Source of the DNA: Rhodococcus sp. 14-2470-1b
GTDB lineage: Bacteria > Actinomycetota > Actinomycetes > Mycobacteriales > Mycobacteriaceae
Assembly: GCF_002259415.1 (NCBI RefSeq)
Contig: NZ_NPFY01000010.1
Location: 1-64,000 of the forward strand
Direction of reading: 5' to 3'
Length of the DNA stretch: 64,000 nucleotides
In this document: one piece after another, positions 16,667-25,735 of the stretch
Numbering within the stretch: position 1 is the first letter of the stretch
How the letters are laid out: each line of letters begins with the position of its first letter
The notes under the pieces: model-generated
What the model was told of the DNA's origin: nothing
Seen by the model: the letters and a program-made list of their open reading frames with translations, nothing else
Database searches by the model: none
Made by a program: the position numbers and the translations under genes

Positions 16667-18098
16667 GCAGTTCTCTTTCGATGTTCGCTACGAATTCGGT
16701 GGTGACTGAGGCAGAGCCGACGAGGAGTTCGGCGGCTGACGCGACCCGGCGATTGAACGGGGATTCCGGCCCGAGGTCGGCACCGAAGATCTGCTCGACG
16801 CTCAGTAGCGCCGCTACCGCGTCGTCCTGTGAGGCGGCCCGGGACAGCACGTCCGCCATCGGGTCGTCGAGGGCGCGTCCGGCGCGTACCTCGTCGATCA
16901 CGTACGCGACCCAGGACGCCACCGCCACCGCGAGCCAGGTCGTCGACGATCCACGTTCCTGGGCGTCGCGCACGGTGCCCAGTAACCTCGGACCGAGTTT
17001 CTGGGAGCCGTCCATCGCGACCTGACGGGTGGTGTGCGGCAACGTCGGGTTGGCGAAGCGCGTGAGCACCTCGTTCGCGTACGCGTCCGAGTTCATGTCC
17101 GGATGCAACGTCGGAGCGACGTCGGTCACGATCATCCTGTGCGCCAACGATTTCAGGACCGGGTCCGCCACGGCGTCGGCGATGGTCGAGTGGCCCGACC
17201 GCACCCCGAGGTACGCGAGGAGCGAGTGCGACGCGTTGAGCACGCGGAGCTTCATCGTCTCCCACGGCTCGACGTCGGTCACGAACTGCACTCCGACGAG
17301 ATCCCACGCGGGCCGCTCGGCGGCGAAGCTGTCCTCGATCACCCACTGCCGGAACGGCTCGCACACGACGACGGCATCGTCGCGTAGGCCCGTCTCGTCC
17401 TCGAGCCGACGCCTGTCTTCGTCGGTCGTGGCTGGAACGATGCGGTCCACCATCGAGTTCGGGAATGCGACAGCGGAGTCGATCCAGCCCTGCAGCGCAG
17501 TCGAATCATCCCTCTGCGCAACGTAATCACGGACGATCCCTGCGAGAAGAACCCCGTTGTGCGGTAGGTTGTCGCAGCTCAGCACCGTCACGGCAGCATC
17601 GATCTTCGCTCGCAGGGCAAGCCCGGCGACCAGCTGACCCACTACAGTTGCGGGAGAACGGCCGGTCAGGTCGGCCACGATCTCCGGGTCGCCGGATCGG
17701 AGCCGTCCGGTGGCCGGGTCGAGCCGATACCCCTTCTCCGTCACCGTCAGGGAGACGATCCGCACGCGCGGGTCGGCAATGGCGTCGACGACGGCATCCG
17801 CGTCGTGAACGGCGCTGATCACCTCGGTGATCGACCCGACGACGGAAGCGCGGTCGATACCCGGCCCCTTCTCCACCAGCGTGAACAGCCCGTCCTGAGG
17901 GCGCAGCTGCTCGGCGACGGCAGCACTTCGCTGCGTCACCCCGGTGATGCCCCACGACGAATCGCCGGTGAGCAGAGCTGCCTCATGGGTGAACGCAGCC
18001 TGATGGGCACGGTGGAACGCACCGAGCCCGAGATGGACGATTCCACGCGTCACCGGCCTCGGGACGTCGGGAGCCGTCGCCGACGAGAGCCTGCTCAT
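16653..18098 (-). CDS. uxuB: Mannitol dehydrogenase-family fructuronate reductase (UxuB-like)
   Basis: The 481-residue protein belongs to the polyol-specific long-chain dehydrogenases: N-terminal GIVHLGLGAFHRAHQA nucleotide-binding segment and the catalytic signature KLRVLNASHSLLAYLG with Lys, Asn and His. In this operon the likely reaction is NAD-linked interconversion of D-fructuronate and D-mannonate. Mannitol or arabinitol dehydrogenase activity is an alternative, but the ManD, KdgK and Eda neighbours favour the UxuB role. Its ATG overlaps the kdgK stop by four bases. Confidence 0.85.
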   Translation of the reverse strand: MSRLSSATAPDVPRPVTRGIVHLGLGAFHRAHQAAFTHEAALLTGDSSWGITGVTQRSAAVAEQLRPQDGLFTLVEKGPGIDRASVVGSITEVISAVHDADAVVDAIADPRVRIVSLTVTEKGYRLDPATGRLRSGDPEIVADLTGRSPATVVGQLVAGLALRAKIDAAVTVLSCDNLPHNGVLLAGIVRDYVAQRDDSTALQGWIDSAVAFPNSMVDRIVPATTDEDRRRLEDETGLRDDAVVVCEPFRQWVIEDSFAAERPAWDLVGVQFVTDVEPWETMKLRVLNASHSLLAYLGVRSGHSTIADAVADPVLKSLAHRMIVTDVAPTLHPDMNSDAYANEVLTRFANPTLPHTTRQVAMDGSQKLGPRLLGTVRDAQERGSSTTWLAVAVASWVAYVIDEVRAGRALDDPMADVLSRAASQDDAVAALLSVEQIFGADLGPESPFNRRVASAAELLVGSASVTTEFVANIERELHEHT

Positions 18099-19033
18099 AC
18101 GGCGAGCCGATCGCGGTGCGCGCGGACCTCGTCGAGTGACGCGATCAGGCCGGTTCCGCCTCGCCCTCCGACACTGAGCGACGCCGCGCTCGCAGCGAGC
18201 GCCGTGGCGTCGAGCAGGCTGTCTCCCAAAGCTATCCGCGCTGTCAGGGTGCCGGCGAACACGTCACCTGCCCCGGTCTGATCGACGACGGCCGGTGCCG
18301 GAATGGACGGCTGAAATCGGACGTCGTCGCCGGTCACCACGATGATGCCCTCGGATCCTTGCGTCACGGCAACAGCGTTCGCGCCCCACTCCATCAACCT
18401 GGCGGCTGCGGCCTGCGGGTCGGTGATGCCCAGAAGGTCGTCGATCTCACCGGGAGCCGACGGCACGACGACGGAGCAGTGCGGCGCGATCTCGCGGAGG
18501 AAGTTCACGGACTCGGCGGCGGTGGTGAGCCGGGGCCGGAAGTTGGGGTCGTAGACGAACGTCGACGCGTTCTTCGCGGCGAACGCCAGTGCGCGACGTG
18601 CGGAATCGGACAGTGCCGCCGTTATTCCGCTTCCCAGCACCGCTCCTGCCGCGGCGAGGACGTCGGCCGGTACGTCGGAGACGTCGAGCCCCGACCCCAC
18701 CGAACCGGTGCGCGCGTAGGAGAATTGACGCTGCCCCAACGGATCGATGTGCAGGAAATACGCGCCCTGCTGACCATCGACACGACTGACGAAGGTGTCG
18801 TCGATGCCGAGGGACCGGATCCGTGCACACACCGCGTCGCCCAGTTCGTCGTTGGATACCCGGGCGACCAGTGCGACGGACGCGCCCGCTGCCGCCGCTG
18901 CTGCGCCTGCGTTCACCACGTCGCCGGAGACACCCAGAACACTGGACGTACCGTGCGCGAACGGCTGCGTCGTCGATATCTCGACCAGTGGCTCGCCGAG
19001 GAGGACGACGTCGAAAGCTGTGTTGCTGTTCAT
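18095..19033 (-). CDS. kdgK: PfkB-family 2-keto-3-deoxygluconate kinase
   Basis: The 312-residue sugar kinase has the ribokinase-fold pattern: GDVVNAGAAAAAAGASVALVARVSND near the N-terminus and DQTGAGDVFAGTL with the catalytic Asp near the C-terminus. It would phosphorylate KDG from ManD to give the Eda substrate. ATG 19033 fits the N-terminus of PfkB kinases (DVVLLGEPLVEI); the longer open frame upstream overlaps manD and is not coding. It starts nine bases after the manD stop. Confidence 0.85.
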   Translation of the reverse strand: MNSNTAFDVVLLGEPLVEISTTQPFAHGTSSVLGVSGDVVNAGAAAAAAGASVALVARVSNDELGDAVCARIRSLGIDDTFVSRVDGQQGAYFLHIDPLGQRQFSYARTGSVGSGLDVSDVPADVLAAAGAVLGSGITAALSDSARRALAFAAKNASTFVYDPNFRPRLTTAAESVNFLREIAPHCSVVVPSAPGEIDDLLGITDPQAAAARLMEWGANAVAVTQGSEGIIVVTGDDVRFQPSIPAPAVVDQTGAGDVFAGTLTARIALGDSLLDATALAASAASLSVGGRGGTGLIASLDEVRAHRDRLAV

Positions 19034-19041
19034 TGTTCGTC

Positions 19042-20247
19042 TCACCAATCGTGCATGCTGCCGTCGAGGCGGCGGTTGACGGGAAGATAGCGGGGGTTGT
19101 ACGGATACTTCGCGGCGGCGGCCTCGTCGACGTCGACGCCGATGCCCGGCTTGTTGCCGGGATGCATGAAGCCGTTCTCGAACGTGTAGTCGGTCTGGAA
19201 GACGTCGGACGTCGGGTCGACGTGGCCCATGTACTCCTGGACGCCGAAGTTCGGAATGGACAGGTCTACATGCAGGGCCGCGGCGAGTGACACCGGTGAA
19301 AGATCGCCTGCGCCATGCGAACCGGACTTGACGCCGTACAGATCGGCGAGCGAGAAGATGCGACGCAGGTGCGTGATTCCGCCTGCGTGCGACACCGAGG
19401 TGCGGATGTAGTCGATCCACCGGTTGGTGATGAGGTCCTGGCAGTCCCAGATGGAATTGAAGATCTCGCCGACGGCGATCGGAGTGGTGGTGTGCTGACG
19501 GATCGTGGCGAAGGCGCTCTGATCCTCGGCAGGCGTCGGATCCTCGATCCAGAACATCCGCATGTCCTCGAGGTCGCGGCCGAGACGACCCGCTTCGATG
19601 GGCGTCAGGCGGTGATGGACGTCGTGCAGCAGGTGGAACCCGAAACCGTGACGCTCACGGACGGCACCGAGCATCTCCGGGGCGAACTTCAGGTACGGCG
19701 CGGTGTCCCACGAATCCTCCTGCGGCGCAGCGTCGGACGCCGGCTCGTAGAAGCCGTTCTTCGGGATGCCGTAGGTCTTGTCCAGACCGGGTATCGCCGA
19801 CTGCGCACGGACGGCCTTGTACCCCTCGTCGAGATGCCGTGCGACGTCGTCGAGCATCTCGTCGACGCTGGTTCCGCTGGCGTGGCCGTAGACCATGACG
19901 CCGTCGCGTGCGGCGCCGCCGAGGAGCTGATAGACCGGCATGTCGGCGGCCTTGCCCTTGATGTCCCACAGCGCGACGTCGACCGCCGCGATGGCCGTCA
20001 TCGTCACCGGTCCGCGTCGCCAGTACGCACCCTTGTACAGGTATTGCCAGGTGTCCTCGATGCGTTGAGCATCGCGACCGATCAGCAAGGGGCACAGATG
20101 ATCACGCAGGTACGACGCCACGGCGAGTTCCCGGCCGTTGAGGGTGGCGTCACCCCATCCGACGATGCCCTCGTCGGTGGTGATCTTCAGCGTGACGTAG
20201 TTGCGCCCGGGCGCAGTGACGATGACGGTTGCGTCGATGATCTTCAT
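19042..20247 (-). CDS. manD: D-mannonate dehydratase, enolase superfamily (ManD/RspA type)
   Basis: The 401-residue protein has the ManD layout: N-terminal capping domain ([22 protein letters not shown]) and a barrel with metal ligands Asp in [12 protein letters not shown], Glu in [11 protein letters not shown] and Glu in [21 protein letters not shown] follows near the C-terminus. It would dehydrate D-mannonate to 2-keto-3-deoxygluconate. Full length matches the high-activity enzymes. Some family members also act on D-gluconate, and some have negligible activity, so the substrate rests on the adjacent uxuB, kdgK and eda genes. Confidence 0.9.
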   Translation of the reverse strand: MKIIDATVIVTAPGRNYVTLKITTDEGIVGWGDATLNGRELAVASYLRDHLCPLLIGRDAQRIEDTWQYLYKGAYWRRGPVTMTAIAAVDVALWDIKGKAADMPVYQLLGGAARDGVMVYGHASGTSVDEMLDDVARHLDEGYKAVRAQSAIPGLDKTYGIPKNGFYEPASDAAPQEDSWDTAPYLKFAPEMLGAVRERHGFGFHLLHDVHHRLTPIEAGRLGRDLEDMRMFWIEDPTPAEDQSAFATIRQHTTTPIAVGEIFNSIWDCQDLITNRWIDYIRTSVSHAGGITHLRRIFSLADLYGVKSGSHGAGDLSPVSLAAALHVDLSIPNFGVQEYMGHVDPTSDVFQTDYTFENGFMHPGNKPGIGVDVDEAAAAKYPYNPRYLPVNRRLDGSMHDW

Positions 20248-21296
20248 CGGTTGTCCTCGGAGTTCTGTGAAGCGGTGTCGATGACGATCTTGAGTTGAGT
20301 GGGGTCGGACAGTGCAGCGTCGAGCGCAGCGGCCGACTCTTCGAGCGGGAATCTGGACGTGACCAGAACGTTCAGGTTCACGCGGCCCTGAGCGGCAAGG
20401 GAAATCGCGTGGGCGAACGCGTCGGGTCCGTAGCGGAAGCAACCCCGGATGTCGAGCTCCCACCGTTGCACCAGGCCGATCGGGAATTCGGCGTCGCCGC
20501 GTCCTGGAACGCCGACCAGGGCGAGAACCCCGGCTGGGCCGAGGGATCTGGCGGCGTCGGCGATCGCGGCGGGGTGGCCGGAACAGTCGAAGGCGACGTC
20601 GGCGAAACCTGTGTCCAACGACGTTTCTCCGGAGAGCAGCGCGACGTCGGCGCCGAGCCGGAGCGCGACGTCCAAGCGCGCCTGCGAGACGTCGGTGACC
20701 GTGACGTGCTGGGCGCCGAGCGCAATCACGGTCTGCAGCACCAGGAGCCCGATAGGCCCTGCGCCGGTGATCACGACGGTCTTGCCCAGCACCGATCCGG
20801 CCCGGGCTGCCGCCCACGCGGCCACGGCCAACGGTTCGATCAGTGCCGCGACGTCGTCGGTGACGGTGTCCGGGAGTGTGTGAGCGAAGGCGTCGGGCAT
20901 CACGACCGACCCGCGGAGCAACCCGTTGTTCGGCGGGGAGCCGAAGCAGACGACGCTGGGATCGACGTTGTAACGGCCACGCAGTGCGTGCTGGGCGTGC
21001 GGTCCCGGCACGGCAGGCTCGATCGCGACGCGCTGACCGAGGCGATGAGACGGGACCCCGTCTCCGACCTCGACGATGCGGCCGAAGCCTTCGTGCCCGA
21101 GCACCGTGGGTCGGGTGAGGACGTTGGTGCCGTTCTTGCCGTCGGCGTAGTAGTGGAGGTCGGATCCGCACAGACTGACACCGGCGATCTCGACGCGCAC
21201 CTGACCTGGGCCGACCTCGGCGCGGTCGACGTCCTCGATTCTCAGATCGCGGCGTGCGTGCAGGATCGCAGCACGATCTCGGCCCTGGGTGTTCAT
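20244..21296 (-). CDS. MDR-family alcohol dehydrogenase (L-gulonate/L-idonate 5-dehydrogenase-like)
   Basis: The 350-residue protein keeps the catalytic zinc ligands of medium-chain dehydrogenases: Cys in [10 protein letters not shown], His-Glu in [13 protein letters not shown] and Glu in ALIEPLAVA, plus the Rossmann motif [13 protein letters not shown]. The structural-zinc lobe is abnormal: where relatives have four Cys there is [19 protein letters not shown] with none. First gene of the operon and four-base coupled to manD. ManD operons often include such an enzyme oxidising L-gulonate to D-fructuronate, which would feed UxuB. ATG 21296 has GAGG upstream. Confidence 0.78.
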   Translation of the reverse strand: MNTQGRDRAAILHARRDLRIEDVDRAEVGPGQVRVEIAGVSLCGSDLHYYADGKNGTNVLTRPTVLGHEGFGRIVEVGDGVPSHRLGQRVAIEPAVPGPHAQHALRGRYNVDPSVVCFGSPPNNGLLRGSVVMPDAFAHTLPDTVTDDVAALIEPLAVAAWAAARAGSVLGKTVVITGAGPIGLLVLQTVIALGAQHVTVTDVSQARLDVALRLGADVALLSGETSLDTGFADVAFDCSGHPAAIADAARSLGPAGVLALVGVPGRGDAEFPIGLVQRWELDIRGCFRYGPDAFAHAISLAAQGRVNLNVLVTSRFPLEESAAALDAALSDPTQLKIVIDTASQNSEDNR

Positions 21297-21323
21297 CGGT
21301 GCCTCGCAGTTCATCGGTCTTGA

Positions 21324-21341
21324 ATACCAGCACTGCCATAC
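21324..21341. promoter_or_regulatory. Candidate GntR operator in the divergent gntR/operon promoter
   Basis: ATACCAGCACTGCCATAC lies 28 bases upstream of the dehydrogenase start and 83 bases upstream of the gntR start. It overlaps a longer inverted repeat, AGCACT-N8-AGTGCT (21329-21348). The near-identical copy before the MHS transporter (16000-16017) supports a regulon-wide operator. Confidence 0.55.
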
Positions 21342-21423
21342 TAGTGCTTCAGTGACGTGCGTCAACTTTCTTGTCCGTGCCGCGCATAGCTCACGTATCC
21401 GACCGGCCATTACTGTTGACGCG

Positions 21424-22125
21424 GTGAGCACCCGTAAAGTCACCGCGCGCGAAGCCGCCTACAAGGAGCTGCGGCACCGAATCGTGTCGCTGAAGCTGCC
21501 TCCGGGCAGCCCCCTGTCGGAGAACGAGCTGGCCGAACACCTGTCGGTGAGCCGTACTCCCGTGCGCGAATCTCTGATTCTCCTCGCCGAGGAAGGCCTG
21601 GTGCAGGTCTTTCCTCAACTCGGCACGTTCGTGTCGCGGGTGGACACCGAGAAGGTCGCCGACGCGCAGTTCGTCCGGGAGGCCATCGAGATCGCGTCGT
21701 TGGAGGACGCGGTCGCCGGACGATCCGACGCGGACATCGCCGCCCTGCGTGACAACCTGGCCCAGCAGAGCGAACCAGGCCTGAGCATGGACGACTTCTT
21801 CGAACTCGACGAGAAATTCCACCAGGCGCTTCTGGCCGCCGGTGGGCACTCGGCAGCATGGAGGTCCGTCGAGTCCGCGAAAGCCCACCTCGACCGCGCC
21901 CGGCGCCTCGGCCTACGGGACACCCGCCCCATTCCCGAGCTCATCGCCCAGCACACCGCCATCGCCGACGCCGTCGAGCAGGCAGATTTCGCTGCCGCGG
22001 AGCGCGCGATGCGTGATCACCTGCGCGCCGTGTTCGACGACGTCGAGCGCATCAAGGAAGCAAGTCCACACCTGTTCTCGGACAGTAACGAACGGCCCAC
22101 CCGACGAGTCATCGCGAGCTGGTGA
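21424..22125 (+). CDS. GntR-family (FadR/FCD subgroup) regulator of the sugar-acid operon
   Basis: The 233-residue protein has a winged-helix GntR domain (about residues 8-75; AAYKELRHRIVSLKLPPGSPLSENELAEHLSVSRTPVRESL in outline) and an all-helical FCD ligand domain with metal-type His residues (FHQALLAAGGH, AQHTAIADAV). Such proteins are usually repressors released by a pathway sugar acid. It is divergent from the catabolic operon with a shared operator between them. The GTG at 21424 is chosen because the domain begins directly after it. Its last 17 bases overlap the end of the convergent GlxA-type gene. Confidence 0.83.
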   Translation: MSTRKVTAREAAYKELRHRIVSLKLPPGSPLSENELAEHLSVSRTPVRESLILLAEEGLVQVFPQLGTFVSRVDTEKVADAQFVREAIEIASLEDAVAGRSDADIAALRDNLAQQSEPGLSMDDFFELDEKFHQALLAAGGHSAAWRSVESAKAHLDRARRLGLRDTRPIPELIAQHTAIADAVEQADFAAAERAMRDHLRAVFDDVERIKEASPHLFSDSNERPTRRVIASW

Positions 22126-23101
22126 CGCCGGCCCACGTCGCGCGGTAGGCCCTGGGCGAGACTCCGATGTCGGCCATCAGCTGCTGCCGCAGGGACGTGG
22201 CGGTACCGAAACCGGCCTCGGCCGCGACACGGTCGATGGTGTGATCGGTGTTCTCGAGCAGTTCCTTGGCGCGTTGCACACGTTGCTGTGCAATCCATTT
22301 CGCCGGAGATACACCCACTTCCGCAGTGAATCGACGCGTGAACGTACGGACGCTCATGGACACCGACGACGCCAACACCTCGTTGGACAACGGCTCGTGC
22401 AACCTCTCCAGCGCCCACTCCTGGGCCGCAGCAATCGAACCGGCCGTGGAGCGGCGAACGGGCGGCGCGACGTACTGAGCCTGACCGCCGCTCCGATGCG
22501 GCGGTACCACCGTTCCCCGCGCAACCCGGTTCGCGACAGCCGAGCCGAAATCGCACCGAATCATGTACAGGCACAGATCGATACCCGACGCCTCCCCCGC
22601 CGCCGTCAGTACGTCGCCGTCGTGGGTGTACAGGACATTCGGTTCGAGCCGGACCTGGGGATACAACGCCCGGAACTGCTCCGCCGACGCCCAGTGCGTC
22701 GTTGCGCGTCGGCCGTCGAGCAGACCCGCAGCGGCCAGAACGAACGCACCCGTACAGATGGACGCGATCCGAGTCCCGGGCCGAATCCGCTGGAACAGTG
22801 CGGTGTCCGAGACGGGATCGTCGCCGTAGTCCAGATCCGAGGCAGGAACGATCACCGTGTCGGCATCGGCAACAGCCTCCAACCCGCGGTCCACCACGAT
22901 GTTCACGTCCGAATCCGTGCGCACCGGACCGGGCGTCGCGGTACACGTCTCCACCGAGTACAGCGGCTCACCGTCCTCGGATCTCGCCTGGCCGAACAAT
23001 CGATGGACCGAGCCGAATTCCATCCCCAACAGTCCGTCACGGACGACGACGACCACCCGATGCGGTTCTCGGGTGGTGTCACGATCTCGACGTGCGCGCA
23101 T
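22109..23101 (-). CDS. GlxA-type regulator: DJ-1/PfpI domain plus AraC HTH
   Basis: The 330-residue protein has an N-terminal DJ-1/PfpI-like domain (about residues 15-185), including the Cys elbow IASICTGAFVLAAAGLLDG, and a C-terminal AraC/XylS DNA-binding domain (about 220-325) with VSMSVRTFTRRFTAEVGVSPAKW and AAEAGFGTATSLRQQ. These regulators often sense small thiols, amines or stress. It is divergent from a flavin oxidoreductase gene 71 bases away, its probable target. Confidence 0.85.
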   Translation of the reverse strand: MRARRDRDTTREPHRVVVVVRDGLLGMEFGSVHRLFGQARSEDGEPLYSVETCTATPGPVRTDSDVNIVVDRGLEAVADADTVIVPASDLDYGDDPVSDTALFQRIRPGTRIASICTGAFVLAAAGLLDGRRATTHWASAEQFRALYPQVRLEPNVLYTHDGDVLTAAGEASGIDLCLYMIRCDFGSAVANRVARGTVVPPHRSGGQAQYVAPPVRRSTAGSIAAAQEWALERLHEPLSNEVLASSVSMSVRTFTRRFTAEVGVSPAKWIAQQRVQRAKELLENTDHTIDRVAAEAGFGTATSLRQQLMADIGVSPRAYRATWAGVTSSR

Positions 23102-23171
23102 GGCCGAATTCTTTCACATGTTGTCCGGTAGGCCACTGGTTCGGCCGATCCGCTGGTGACAGGCTCAGGAC

Positions 23172-23939
23172 ATGAACATTCTCTGGGTTTCCGCGCATCC
23201 CGACCCTCGCTCGCTCAACGGATCGTTGCGTGACTCGGCGCTGACATGGCTCGCCGGGGCGGGCCACACCACCATGGAGTCCGACCTGTACCGCATGGGG
23301 TGGAATCCGGTGGTGACCGCGGAGGACTACGCACACGATCCGGCACACCGACTACGCGTGGCCACTGCGTCGTCGACCGCTCTCGCAGGCGGGACGATAG
23401 CCGCCGACATCGCCGCCGAGCAGGACAAGGTGCGCCGAGCCGATGCCGTCGTACTGCAGTTTCCGCTGTGGTGGTTCTCGATGCCCGCCATCATGAAAGG
23501 CTGGGTGGACCGCGTGTTCGTCGAGGGCTTCGGATACGGAATTCGCAAGGCGGGAGGTGGAACTCGGCGCTACGGCGACGGTCTGATGGCGGGCACCCGA
23601 GCACTGATCGTCACCAGTATGGGCGGCAGTGAACACACGGTGTCGGCGCGCGGTATCAACGGCTCACTGGACGAGCTGCTGTTCCCGATCCAGCACGGAT
23701 TCTTCTGGTACACAGGCATGTCCGTGCTACCACCGGTGCTGATTCCCAGCGCCGACCGAATGACCGACGCCGGCTACGCCGCGGCCGAGGCGCACCTGCA
23801 GGCCCGGTTGGGCACACTGTTCTCCGACCGGCCGATCCTGTACCGCCCACAGAACGGCGGTGAGTACGACGCGAACTTCGTCCTGGACGACGCCCATGCC
23901 CCCGGTGAATCGGGCCTGCGAGTGCACACCACCCGCTGA
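23172..23939 (+). CDS. NAD(P)H quinone oxidoreductase, flavodoxin-like fold
   Basis: The 255-residue protein belongs to the NQO1/KefF/MdaB group. Its N-terminus ILWVSAHPDPRSLNGSL forms the FMN phosphate loop, and FPLWWFSMPAIMKGWVDRVF is the family's dimer and flavin segment. It would reduce quinones by two electrons. The divergent DJ-1/AraC regulator suggests induction by electrophiles or quinones. Length is typical. Confidence 0.83.
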   Translation: MNILWVSAHPDPRSLNGSLRDSALTWLAGAGHTTMESDLYRMGWNPVVTAEDYAHDPAHRLRVATASSTALAGGTIAADIAAEQDKVRRADAVVLQFPLWWFSMPAIMKGWVDRVFVEGFGYGIRKAGGGTRRYGDGLMAGTRALIVTSMGGSEHTVSARGINGSLDELLFPIQHGFFWYTGMSVLPPVLIPSADRMTDAGYAAAEAHLQARLGTLFSDRPILYRPQNGGEYDANFVLDDAHAPGESGLRVHTTR

Positions 23940-23965
23940 GCTGCACCGATTCCCGAAAGGACCTC

Positions 23966-25735
23966 CTACCGGCCGCTCACCGGCGTGGTGCCCTCCCACG
24001 CCTCCCAGAGCTCTGCGTAACGGCCGCCGGCGGCGACGAGTTCGTCGTGGCCGCCCTCCTCGAGGATCCGCCCGTGTTCCAGCACGACCACACGATCGGC
24101 GGCGGCGGCCTGCGTCAGGCGGTGCGCGACGACGAGCGTGCTGCGGCCACGGGTCGCGGCCTGCGCCGCGGCCTCGAGATCGCGCGCACCGGAACTGCCT
24201 GCCTCGGCGGTCGCCTCGTCCAGGACTGCGACGGCAGGATCGGCCAACACGAGCCTGGCCAGCGCAAGCTGCTGCGACTGCGCCGCTGTCAGCTCGTGGC
24301 CACCCTCTCCGACCTGGGTGTCGACGCCGTCAGCGAGCGCGTCGACCCACGCGCCCGCCCCGACGGTCGTCAGCGCCGCGTGGATCTCGTCGCGGGTGGC
24401 ATCGGGAGCAGCCAGCAGCAGATCCTCGGCGAGAGTGCCGGAGAAGACGTGAACCTCCTGGCTGACGATCGCGATGTGGCGACGCAGACCGTCGGCGCCG
24501 AGGTCGTCCAGGCTCGCACCGCCGATGCGCACCTGCCCGTCCGTCGCGTCGATGGACCCGGCCGCGATGGCTGCGATGGTCGACTTGCCTGCGCCCGTGG
24601 AACCCACCAGCGCAACGGTTTCCCCAGCACGGACCGTGAGGTCGATGCCGTGCAGCACCTCGTGCCCGCCGTCGTACGAGTGACGCAGCCCGGTGACCTC
24701 GAGGGTGGCGTCGGCAGGCACCACGCCGGTGCCGCGTGACCGCTGATCCGGGATGTCCATGACGCCGACGAGTCGGGCAAGCGACGCTCCCGCCGACTGC
24801 ACGTCGTCGAACGAGAACATCAACATGCCGATGGGATTGAACAGCCGATGGAACAGCAACGCCGCGGCGGTGACCTGACCGACGGTGACGTGGCCGTCCT
24901 GGACGAACAGGAAGCCCGCCGCGAGAATGACCGAGAGGCCGACGCATTCGGCGCGATTGCTGCGCGAACCGAACCGCGTGAAGAGGCGAAACACCGTGAT
25001 ACCGATGTCCCGCGCCTTGCCCGACGCCTTGTCGATCTCGCCCAGGTGCGATTCTTCGAGTCCGTAGGCCCGAACGGTGCGGGCTCCCTGCATGCTGGAG
25101 ATCAGGGCCTGCGACCGTTCACCCATGGCGACGCGTTCGGCGGCGTACAGCGGCGCGGACCGGGGTAGGTACCAGCGCAGCGCGAGCACGTACATCGGAA
25201 TGGCAACCATGCCTGCGAGTCCGAGTCGCCAGTCGAGGCTGAGCATCGCCACGACACTGAGCGTCACCAGCAGCAGAGCGGACACGATGTTGGGGATCAC
25301 TTCGCCGATGGACTTCGCCATGACGGCCACGTCGTCGCCGACACGAGAGAGCAAGTCTCCCTTGCCGACTCGCTCCAGGGTTCCGACGGGAAGGTGCAGT
25401 GCGCGGCCGAGCACACGTTCACGCAGCGACGCCAGGATGCCCTCGCCGAGCTTGCTGATCAGGTACGAACTCCACGCGGTGAACACTCCACCGACCACGG
25501 CGGCGACGGTGATGATCGCGACGACGGAGACGATGGTCGACGTCGGCGCACCGTCGGTGACCCGGTCGACCAGCACGCCGAACACGTAGACCGGCACGAG
25601 CGACATCGCCGCTGCGACAGCGGAGATGAGCAACGTGACAGCCCCGAGGCCGCGTCGCCCCTTCAGTTCGCCGCGCAGGAACGCCCATGATCGTCGGCCC
25701 GTCGCGATGGGCAGCAGTTCGGGTGTCGTAGTCAT
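23966..25735 (-). CDS. ABC exporter half-transporter with canonical Walker motifs, degenerate signature
   Basis: The 589-residue protein has an N-terminal six-helix exporter domain (about residues 30-320) and an ATPase domain (350-580). Walker A GSTGAGKST and the Walker B/Glu segment AVAVLDEATAEAG are intact, but the signature that should be LSGGQ reads LTAAQ. Its start overlaps the stop of the upstream partner gene by four bases. In the heterodimer this subunit supplies the Walker motifs of the active site. The substrate is unknown. Confidence 0.85.
   Translation of the reverse strand: MTTTPELLPIATGRRSWAFLRGELKGRRGLGAVTLLISAVAAAMSLVPVYVFGVLVDRVTDGAPTSTIVSVVAIITVAAVVGGVFTAWSSYLISKLGEGILASLRERVLGRALHLPVGTLERVGKGDLLSRVGDDVAVMAKSIGEVIPNIVSALLLVTLSVVAMLSLDWRLGLAGMVAIPMYVLALRWYLPRSAPLYAAERVAMGERSQALISSMQGARTVRAYGLEESHLGEIDKASGKARDIGITVFRLFTRFGSRSNRAECVGLSVILAAGFLFVQDGHVTVGQVTAAALLFHRLFNPIGMLMFSFDDVQSAGASLARLVGVMDIPDQRSRGTGVVPADATLEVTGLRHSYDGGHEVLHGIDLTVRAGETVALVGSTGAGKSTIAAIAAGSIDATDGQVRIGGASLDDLGADGLRRHIAIVSQEVHVFSGTLAEDLLLAAPDATRDEIHAALTTVGAGAWVDALADGVDTQVGEGGHELTAAQSQQLALARLVLADPAVAVLDEATAEAGSSGARDLEAAAQAATRGRSTLVVAHRLTQAAAADRVVVLEHGRILEEGGHDELVAAGGRYAELWEAWEGTTPVSGR

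Noticed and set aside
19042..21339. Very long leftward frame covering manD and part of the dehydrogenase
   Set aside because: The region upstream of the manD ATG is Arg-rich shadow of the dehydrogenase gene; ManD has a normal start at 20247.
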